Assembly (NCBI RefSeq): GCF_900090045.1 | Contig: NC_041785.1 | Span: 1,364,001 to 1,428,000 of the forward strand | Length of the DNA stretch: 64,000 nt | Direction of reading: 5' to 3' | Source: Plasmodium malariae | Lineage: Eukaryota; Apicomplexa; Aconoidasida; Haemosporida; Plasmodiidae | Shown here: positions 56,400 through 64,000 of the stretch, one piece after another | Position numbering within the stretch: position 1 is the stretch's first letter | Layout: every line of letters begins with the position of its first letter | The notes under the pieces: generated by a model | What the model was told of the DNA's origin: nothing | Database searches by the model: none | The model's input: only the letters and a program-made list of their open reading frames with translations | Position numbers and translations under genes: made by a program

Positions 56400-57269
56400 A
56401 CTTCAAATCAGTTATGAAAATGTGAGTTTTTATTGTTAGTAATTACTATTTGTAAAATTCACTGTAAACTCAAAGACATTTTATAATGTTGTCATTTTTT
56501 TTTTTTTTTTTTTTCAAATAGCTTTTTTCATTATATAAATAAAGACGCCCATTTGTCAACTTGGCACTTTTCTCACCGTTTTCCACAACTGCTAGTGCCC
56601 TTTTTATTATTTTCGTTATTTTTTTATCCATTATTTTCGTTGTTATTTTCATTACATACACATTTTTTCATTACTATAGTAACAAGCTAATTAAATTCCA
56701 GTTCTTTTTGTTTTTACAAAAATAAAAAATAACTTAAAAAAAATAAGGAATAATTTGGGGGATGTGAATTTAGCTTATTTATCCCCCAATGCAATCTTGA
56801 TAAATAGAGGAGCAGGAAAAAAAAAAAAAAAAAAAAAGAAAAGAAAAATGGCAAATATGGCAATAAATGAACCTGTAGATATTGCTAGTAAAATGTGTTA
56901 ATTTGTTATTTTTAAAAACCCAAAAAGTGTTTTTTTTTTTTTTTTGTATTTGTTATATAATCGCAAATGTTAGTACTCTATGTATCTGTATGTGTGGTTT
57001 TTTTTTTTTTTTTTTATCTGATCTCCTATCCGTAAGTTGTATTTTTTTTTTTTTTAATAACATCAGTTCATACTAAAATATGCGCAATGTGCAAAATGCT
57101 GTATCCATGTTTCTGCGCATATTAAGAAGTGGATTCGTCCGGGTAGAAGGGCGTTACAGTTATAATATACTACCGTATGCAAGCAAATATATACGTATAT
57201 ACGTGCACACCCATATATACATATATATATATACTTATGCATGTGCACGAACGAATGCTCAGAATTTTC
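56400..57269. other. Convergent 3' intergenic region
   Basis: Between the small plus-strand gene and the poly(A) polymerase stop. Poly(dT) at 56500-56514, poly(dA) at 56818-56836 and T runs at 56931-57054. A somewhat G+C-richer piece at 57060-57180 has a plus-strand frame starting MRNVQNAVSMFLRILRSGF; see findings. Confidence 0.6.
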
Positions 57270-59333
57270 CTAATTAATCAAACGATTGTACATTTCTTCT
57301 TCGTCCACTATGGTTTCCTCCTCACCGCGACAGTGTTCGTTAGAGATTTCCATATTATTATTATTACTGGAACTACTGATTCTATTATTATTATCGATAG
57401 TATCTAGTTCATTTAAAATTTTTTCTTTTTCACGCTTTTTACTGCTGATGTCCTGCTCACCGTCCGTGTTAGATGTACTTGATAAAAATTCTAGAACCTG
57501 TGATCTTTTTTGGTAACTTATATTAATTTTATATGAGTTCGGGTATTTGGTCTTTTGTGGCCAATTCAAAACAATTTCTATAAAATCTCTTATTGCGTAA
57601 GATAGATTAAGTGTAATGTTTCCACCATTAGCAGTAGTTTTATTAGGATAATGAGTGTTATCATAATAGGTATTTTTGAAAAAGAAAAGAAGAGCAATAA
57701 AAAACGAAGAGGAATGGTAAATTTTATCCTTTTTATATGTATAAAATTTAGGATATGGTCTAATTTTTAGTTCATTAATAGTTTCTAGCTTTTTAAATAA
57801 TAATCGAATTTTACTCTCAATCCATCCTTTCCATAAATTATAAATGGCCTCATCCGTTCCCATAATTTGTATATGTAAGAAATGCTTATATGATGAAAAT
57901 AAATTTAGCGGTTCTAAGATGTTTGCCCAAACACTGGTACTCCCACTAGAAGTAGCTGTAACGGTGGGTGTACCACCCTTTATCATTTCGTTATTATTAT
58001 TATACATATCATTAACATTACTCATACTGTTCACCTGATTCATGAAAGATGATAGGTCCTTCCCTGGGTTCTGTTCCATATAAGTTATTATCGAATGAGC
58101 ACGTTTAAACTCCTCTATTAAAATACTTCTAGTACAATACGTAACATTATGAGTGGAATTCATACAAGGAAAGGCAGGAGTAATAATTGGCATTACGTGC
58201 AATTTATCTTTGATATTTTTCTCAGGATTCCATACAGGGAAATTTTTCAAACCATCCACATTATACATCTTTATATTTTGTATAAGAACAGGATATTTCC
58301 AATTCCATATAGAATAGACTCTAAAAAATTTGGTAATTAGTTGGCTTATATTATAATTTGGATAAAGTTGACATACTTTTGCTGTTAACAATGCCCATGA
58401 TATTCCTCCTAAAAATCCTAGGATATTACTATATATACCTCTACTTTTTGCCCATAATTTTATAAACCTTAATGTATTTCTAAAATTCTCTTTATTAGGT
58501 ACAGAACTTAGTATAATATCTGCTACTCTTATACCGTTCAGTGATCTGACTGTTACTTCATCTAAATTTTTTAATATATAATCATTATCTAACGTATACT
58601 GACAATCTTTTAAGGTTCTATATGGTAATGTGGCTAGTAATAAATCAATATCAACATCATCATATATAAATTGAATTATAGGGGTATATGTTTCTGGTAA
58701 TGCTTGCAATTTTCGTACATTCCTATCTTGTTGTAATTTTAAATAAAATTCATTAAAAAATATTTGTCTTGTTATATTTTGAGGTGCTAGAAAAATACAA
58801 TCAATATCACTTTTCGGTGTTATCACACCCAATCTGTAGGAACCAAATGTGTACAAATTACCATGTATATGTTTTGCTTCATCTTCATTTATTCCTTGAT
58901 TAATTGATATCTCTATTACAAATTCATGAAATAATTTATTTATCATACCTAATACTTTTTCTCTCTTTTTTAATGCATATTCTGTTTCAAATAAATTATA
59001 ACTTTTTAATAATTCTAATACATCATTTCCTTTTTTTAAATCCTCTTCTGTTGGACTATTTAATGATATAGGATCAGATACACCATAATCATATTTTTTA
59101 TTTTCATTTATGGAATCTGTATTAGTAATAATCTCTCTTCTATTTAGAAATAATACGCTCTTTTTATCTTCTATACATTTATTTAATGCCCCTTCTATAT
59201 TGTAATTTAAGTAATTTTCTTCATTCTCTTCTTTTATTTCTCTTAATTCTATCAAGTCCTCTATCGACTCATGGCTCCGCAGTAAAAAGTTGCTGCTCTC
59301 AACTAAATTCTCACTCTTATACACAGTTTGCAT
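57270..59333 (-). CDS. PAP: Poly(A) polymerase
   Basis: 687 codons, single exon, ATG at 59333. The polymerase beta-type nucleotidyltransferase core is clear. FGSYRLGVITPKSDIDCIFLAP holds the Gly164-Ser165 helix turn and the Asp176-x-Asp178 metal ligands, and DDVDIDLLLATLP supplies the third Asp (230). The central domain follows: LNGIRVADIILSSVPN, FRNTLRFIKLWAKSRGIYSN, LGFLGGISWALLTAKVCQLYPN, then PVWNPEKNIKDKLHVMPIITPAFP, all in canonical PAP order. The RNA-binding C-terminal domain begins near residue 500 (FSSYKHFLHIQI, WIESKIRLLFKKLE). It adds poly(A) tails to cleaved pre-mRNA in the nucleus. The N-terminal 90 residues are a Plasmodium-type extension and the C-terminus is a short Asn/Ser/Glu tail. 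All catalytic residues are intact, and the length is close to the eukaryotic nuclear enzyme without its long regulatory tail. Confidence 0.97.
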   Translation of the reverse strand: MQTVYKSENLVESSNFLLRSHESIEDLIELREIKEENEENYLNYNIEGALNKCIEDKKSVLFLNRREIITNTDSINENKKYDYGVSDPISLNSPTEEDLKKGNDVLELLKSYNLFETEYALKKREKVLGMINKLFHEFVIEISINQGINEDEAKHIHGNLYTFGSYRLGVITPKSDIDCIFLAPQNITRQIFFNEFYLKLQQDRNVRKLQALPETYTPIIQFIYDDVDIDLLLATLPYRTLKDCQYTLDNDYILKNLDEVTVRSLNGIRVADIILSSVPNKENFRNTLRFIKLWAKSRGIYSNILGFLGGISWALLTAKVCQLYPNYNISQLITKFFRVYSIWNWKYPVLIQNIKMYNVDGLKNFPVWNPEKNIKDKLHVMPIITPAFPCMNSTHNVTYCTRSILIEEFKRAHSIITYMEQNPGKDLSSFMNQVNSMSNVNDMYNNNNEMIKGGTPTVTATSSGSTSVWANILEPLNLFSSYKHFLHIQIMGTDEAIYNLWKGWIESKIRLLFKKLETINELKIRPYPKFYTYKKDKIYHSSSFFIALLFFFKNTYYDNTHYPNKTTANGGNITLNLSYAIRDFIEIVLNWPQKTKYPNSYKINISYQKRSQVLEFLSSTSNTDGEQDISSKKREKEKILNELDTIDNNNRISSSSNNNNMEISNEHCRGEEETIVDEEEMYNRLIN

Positions 59334-61019
59334 TTACGAAATATGCACACACAATCATGCACACACAATCATGCACACAAAAACTTGCACACACAAACTT
59401 GCACAGACACAAAAAAAAATAAATAAACAAAATAAAATGAAATAATAATGACGTGAAACAAACGAAACCTAGTAGCGTTTAAAAAAAGTATAAACGTATG
59501 CAATAAGGACCTATTTAAACATATTCAGTACACATATACAATACACATGTACATTAATCAAGTATAATAAGCAGGTGCAATACAAACAAATAACGTTTTA
59601 GGTGAAGAGGAGAAAAAATTTTCAAGAATAAATAAACGGTAAAAATCGTAAAAACAGAAGAAATGGAAAATGTTCAAATTAATTTTCTAAAAATGGAAAA
59701 CACCAAGGGTGTGGTGTAACAAGAAAAACACTGCGAAATGAATGGTGGGAAGTCCACACATGTATATCATATTAAAAACTGGTAAAAGCAACTTTCTAAT
59801 TAAAAAAAAAGAATAAAAAAATTGTAAAAATGTGCGAAATGGCATAAAAAGGTGTAAAATGGTGGTGCTTATACAGATGTATAAACAAGTTACCACGTCT
59901 ACTCAAATGGATACAAAATTATTTATCAATTCTCAAAAAAAAAAAAAATTTAAATAAACAAACATAAAATTTAACCACATTTCTAATTAAAAATTAGTTC
60001 GGTTAATAATTAACTGGTACGTGAAAAGAAAAACTGGAAAATCGGGTAAAATTTTAATTAAAAAAAAATAATAATAAATACAATACATGAAAAGTGTTTC
60101 TAAAGTATGAAAAATTAAAAGGAAGAAGTATCATTTGACATTAGTTTTGTATTCAAAAAAGGAAAAAACGTCCATATAAATCTGTACATAATATATATTT
60201 ATGTATACATGTATACGTACATACATACTAACTTAAATACGAACAAATATATGTGTACAATACAGTGAATAAAATTTTGGCCTTCTCAAATTTACACGAA
60301 ATACTCATTGTGCATAGAACACTTATATACGTTTTAAATATACACACAAGTTTTACCTATTACCAAATGGACTATATTATATATAATACATATTATTATA
60401 TGATAGGTAGCATATATGAAATCATGATAATAATTTATATATATGTTATATATCAGACGATATTAAGTAAATCATATAAACCAAAAATACAAGAAAAATG
60501 GCATTAGTACATTATCATTTATTGCTATATGGAAATAAGTAATTATTTTCATTATTACTAATTCAAATATGGGAATAAATAAAAATTACTACATGGTATT
60601 ATTAAATAACAGTGCGATAATTATATGGGACGCTCTTCCAATGATATATGAATGTATATATACATCTATATACATGTACATATATATATGTGAGTATAAT
60701 ATGTATTTATTTTAAATGAGGCTACTGTTGATGAAGAATACTTAAATACCTATTTTTTTTATTATACCTTTATCTTGTTAAGAAGGCGTATGATATTGGT
60801 ACCTTAATATAATACAATCGCTGCTTTTCTATCCTTGAACATTTTTCATAATACTTAAATATAATATATATTAAGCATATTACGTATGTTATGCATATTA
60901 TGTTATATGAATTTTTTTCACTTAGTCGTTTATTTCTAGTTAAATTTTCTTTTTTTTTTTTTTATGTTCAGCATTACACATGTATGTTTTTCTTAATTTA
61001 AGAATTATGGTCCGTTTTG

Positions 61020-61465
61020 AAATGTATATATATATTTATCTATATATACACATATTTATATATACACATCTTTATATATACACATTTTTATATATACATA
61101 TATTTATATATACATGTATTTATATATACGTGTATATATAAATACTTATATTTATATACATATATTTATATATACATGTATTTATATATACGTGTATATA
61201 TAAATACTTATATTTATATATATATATTTATATATACATGTATTTATGTATACACGTATTTATAAATACTTATATTTATATATATATATATTTATATATA
61301 CATGTATTTATGTATACACGTATTTATATATACACGTATTTATATATACACGTATTTATATATACACGTATTATATATATACACGTATTTATATATATAC
61401 GTATTTATATATACATATATTTATATATACATGTATTTATGTATACATACATTTGTATATAGAAA
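61020..61465. repeat. TATATATACACGTATTTA array
   Basis: About 445 bp of 18-22 bp units built from TATATATAC, ACACGTATTTA and CATGTATTTA words, partly arranged as a longer block repeated near 61130-61265. Spurious Tyr/Ile/Leu frames run through it. Confidence 0.9.
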
Positions 61466-62083
61466 TAAACAACAATACGTAAAAGGACGCTTCAAAAAAT
61501 GAAGAAAAAAGTAAAACTGCATGATGTAGTAACATAACATAAAAAGATCTTTTAACTCCAAAAAAAAAAAAAAATAGCTTCAATTAAACTTTGGAAAAGA
61601 AGAATTTATGGTAAAATAAAAATGCATATCCCTAACATCAATAATTGTTATAATAAAAGGAGAGAAAAAAAAAAAAAAAAATTCACATTTCGCAAGTTCT
61701 TTATTTTTTTGTTTCCTTTTATGGAAAAAAAAAAAAAGTGCTTTTAACTTGTATAAAGTGACATCGTCTATCCCCTACTTTGCCTTTTTATAATTCTTCC
61801 GCAACGTATATATATAAATATATATATGTATGTATATACATATGTATATTCATATATATATTCGCGTTCCCACATACAAATATACACGTATTCTACATGT
61901 TCACTGCTATCTTCGGGCACAAGTGATTTTCATTTTATAAGAAATAAAAATACGTAATTTTTTTTTTTTTTTTTTTATTCTTTTTTTCAGTTTATTTTTG
62001 AAAGTCTATAAAGTTTCAACAGCTCGCTTACTTTATACACCTATAAAAGCATAAATAGAACACTTTGGACGTTTTAATAATAT

Positions 62084-62352
62084 ATTTATTTATTTGTTCA
62101 TTTATTTGTTCATTTATTTGTTCAATTATTTATTCATTTATTTATTCATTTATTTATTCTTTCATTTGTTCATTTATTCATTCATTTATTTATTCTTTCA
62201 TTTGTTCATTTATTTATTCATTCATTTGTTCTTTTATTTATTCATTTATTTATTCTTTCATTTGTTCATTTATTTATTCATTTATTTATTCTTTCATTTG
62301 TTCATTTATTCATTCATTTATTTATTCTTTCATTTGTTCATTTATTTATTTA
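62084..62352. repeat. TTTATTCATTTATTTG tetramer-based array
   Basis: About 270 bp of TTTA, TTCA, TTTG and TTCT tetramers in a higher-order arrangement, with a repeating pattern TTTATTCTTTCATTTGTTCA. It lacks stops in two plus frames, giving Phe/Ile/Tyr/Ser frames that are not genes. Confidence 0.92.
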
Positions 62353-62625
62353 ATTTATTTTTCTCTTTTGTACGCACTTAAAAATTCGCAGTGTTTACCA
62401 CTACAAATAAAAGGGTGAATTACAAAATAGCAGGTACAAGAGTAATGTATAAATATGCATTTATGTATTATATCATAAGTTTATGCATCATATCACCTCA
62501 ATATATATATGTAAGGACTTGTTCGTGCACACACTTATAAATTATGCATACGTGCGTACAGTGACATATGAACATGCACACCTGCAGGAATTACGCACTT
62601 CTTGAACGTTAGATTTTTTGGTTTT

Positions 62626-63684
62626 TTAAAAGATGTACGGAATTATTTTAAACAATTTGAAAAAACTTATATCCACATTTTCATCTCGTAATATTTCAAT
62701 ATTGTTTTCAATATATTTTCCTTTGTTTACTGCTAAATAACTTGACAAAAGGGAAAAGTAAATTACTCTGTTCACATTTTTAAATAAATAACTTGGCAAC
62801 CTATTTAAAAACATATTATAATAATTAATAGCTAGAAAAAATAAAAAATTTAAATTAAGAAAGTAATAGGATGCCCATATATCATAATCCGCCATAAAAA
62901 TGGAAAAAATTGAACTAACCAAAAAATAAAAAGTATACAAATAATAAGCGTTATTCGTAAAATAGTAATTGGTAACTTGTAATCCTAAGTAATATGATGA
63001 AAAAAAGGAAAAAAGCAAAGAAAGAAACTTTATATGATACTTGAGTATTATGTTATATTCTAAATAATTGGAAGATGTTATTAAAAAACATGTTAAGAAT
63101 ATGGACAAGCTAAATAACACAACGAAAAATATTTTGGATGTCTTGGTAAATCTTAAGTAAAATTCATTAAAATAATTGTTCACAAAATGTAGGTGAAATT
63201 TATTTAAGTGGTAGAAGAAATCGTTAGAAATATAATTCTGATCCTTTTTATTTTTTTTTTGAACCAATTTATAAATTATATGACTATAAAATAAATTGTC
63301 ATTTACTAAAAATGATGATCTTCCTTTTCCTTGTTCACTTCTGTTCCTCTTACTAATACCTGCGAAATTAATAAAATTTGCCTTTCTATTATGTAAATTC
63401 TTTCTTTTTGAGTTGTCAACATATATGTTGTTTCCGATGAAGCTACTGTCAGAACAATTTTTATAACCTTTTTTAAAACTTAACATGTTATTCCATTTTT
63501 CTTTATCAGAAAATATCTTCTTATTACATCCATTGTAATTTTTTAACAAGCATAAATTATTACATAGCACCATAAAATTACACATTTTTTTTTTTTTTTC
63601 TCTTTTTAAAATGCCATCACTTACTAGAAACTTCAATTTCATTTTAACTCTCCGAACAGGCTGAATTTGCAAATGTGTGCACAT
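62626..63684 (-). CDS. Multi-pass membrane protein, function unknown
   Basis: 352 codons from the ATG at 63684; the next ATG, at residue 15 (MKLKFLVSDGIL), is an alternative start. The N-terminal 130 residues are basic and Asn/Lys-rich without acids in clusters, compatible with an organelle presequence. From about residue 165 there are five or six hydrophobic helices: IFFVVLFSLSIFLTCFLI, IKFLSLLFSFFSSYYLGL, AYYLYTFYFLVSSIFSIF, YYFLNLNFLFFLAINYY and a weaker VIYFSLLSSYLAV. The arrangement of small helices with a conserved-looking D-Y-D-I-W and LPSYLFKNVNR loop recalls TMEM69/DUF3429 proteins of the mitochondrial membrane. I would not rely on that match. The ordered pattern and codon mix support a real gene. 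Confidence 0.75.
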   Translation of the reverse strand: MCTHLQIQPVRRVKMKLKFLVSDGILKREKKKKMCNFMVLCNNLCLLKNYNGCNKKIFSDKEKWNNMLSFKKGYKNCSDSSFIGNNIYVDNSKRKNLHNRKANFINFAGISKRNRSEQGKGRSSFLVNDNLFYSHIIYKLVQKKNKKDQNYISNDFFYHLNKFHLHFVNNYFNEFYLRFTKTSKIFFVVLFSLSIFLTCFLITSSNYLEYNIILKYHIKFLSLLFSFFSSYYLGLQVTNYYFTNNAYYLYTFYFLVSSIFSIFMADYDIWASYYFLNLNFLFFLAINYYNMFLNRLPSYLFKNVNRVIYFSLLSSYLAVNKGKYIENNIEILRDENVDISFFKLFKIIPYIF

Positions 63685-64000
63685 ATATTATGTATATCTA
63701 TACCATATATATGTATATTATATATTTCCGCACTATATATGGGTGTATTAAATATTTCTATATCATATAAATGTATATTACATGTTTATATATTTAATTA
63801 TTATTTTTTTTCTGCTTGAAAAAAAAAAAAAAAAAAAAACTTTTTTTTGGCGTTTATCCAAAATCTTCACTTGTTCCTTAGGTGTTTTTTTTAAAAAATG
63901 TGTAAGAGCTTAAATTAAAATTTCTTCAAACGTACTTACTCGTTTATATATACACATATATTTATGTGTATATATGGGTGTTCGTAGTCAACTTCCTGTG
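63685..64000. other. Upstream region of the membrane-protein gene
   Basis: AT-rich promoter-side sequence with TATATGTATATTA repeats and a poly(dA) of about 20 at 63820-63839. No gene seen up to the window edge. Confidence 0.6.

Larger units (their letters stand above)
59334..62625. other. 3.3-kb intergenic region upstream of poly(A) polymerase
   Basis: Holds the poly(A) polymerase promoter (left) and the 3' flank of the membrane-protein gene (right). CACACAATCATG and ACTTGCACACACAA repeats lie at 59345-59408 just above the PAP start. Long arrays lie at 61020-61465 and 62084-62352. Other frames here are Tyr/Ile/Met-rich and not genes. Confidence 0.65.

Noticed and set aside
56470..56661. Minus-strand 60-codon Lys-rich frame
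   Set aside because: Short, Lys-biased and ending in poly(dA); nothing beyond composition supports it.
1..64000. CRISPR arrays, insertion sequences or viral genes
   Set aside because: Repeats are tandem with no spacers, and no transposase, integrase or viral motif was seen; the genome is eukaryotic.

Overview
The window is nuclear DNA from a malaria parasite (genus Plasmodium). The evidence is the extreme A+T content, AT microsatellites and long poly(dA:dT) tracts between genes, proteins rich in Asn and Lys with in-frame low-complexity repeats, and a pyruvate kinase that reads almost like that of P. falciparum. Pyruvate kinase, the apicoplast FabB/FabF enzyme and poly(A) polymerase also lie close together on P. 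falciparum chromosome 6 (recalled as about PF3D7_0626800, 0626300 and 0625600), so this looks like the syntenic segment read in the opposite direction. Intergenic gaps of 3-5 kb and one decayed gene suggest a species such as P. malariae or P. ovale, but the species cannot be fixed from the sequence alone.

Layout, left to right. 1-4745 (-): 5' part of a large F-box, leucine-rich and ankyrin protein that runs off the window. 4746-10303: a very long AT-rich gap. 10304-10645 (+): small RIIa-like protein. 11157-12230 (-): mitochondrial ribosomal protein mL46. 14192-17169 (-): pyruvate kinase in three exons with a satellite in intron 1. 20508-21617 (-): MYG1-type exonuclease. 22661-23095 (+): small unknown protein. 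23670-26804 (-): long coiled-coil protein with a short last exon. 28662-31616 (-): CRAL-TRIO (Sec14-like) protein.

34835-36554 (+): apicoplast beta-ketoacyl-ACP synthase. Its signal and transit leader lies in an upstream exon that appears frameshifted at a run of six A. 38277-39479 (+): divergent protein with RNase PH-like features. 39540-42206 (-): short-chain dehydrogenase/reductase, reconstructed here as nine exons in phase. 43660-48621 (+): large helical-repeat protein resembling the NatB auxiliary subunit NAA25/MDM20. 49996-51353 (-): low-complexity protein with a probable second exon. 53216-55059 (-): a pseudogene with several stops and frameshifts. 55947-56399 (+): small unknown protein. 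57270-59333 (-): poly(A) polymerase. 62626-63684 (-): multi-pass membrane protein.

The genes do not form one pathway. They are mostly housekeeping: glycolysis, apicoplast fatty-acid synthesis, mitochondrial translation, RNA processing, N-terminal acetylation and lipid handling. The points most worth a second look are the pseudogene, the F-box/LRR/ankyrin architecture, the triple GAACGTTC palindrome cluster near 52.2-52.4 kb, the broken FabB/F leader, the divergent RNase PH-like protein, and two G+C-rich islets in intergenic DNA that may be structured RNAs. I found no CRISPR array, mobile element, rRNA or tRNA. Intron boundaries are by eye (GT/AG, phase and protein continuity).
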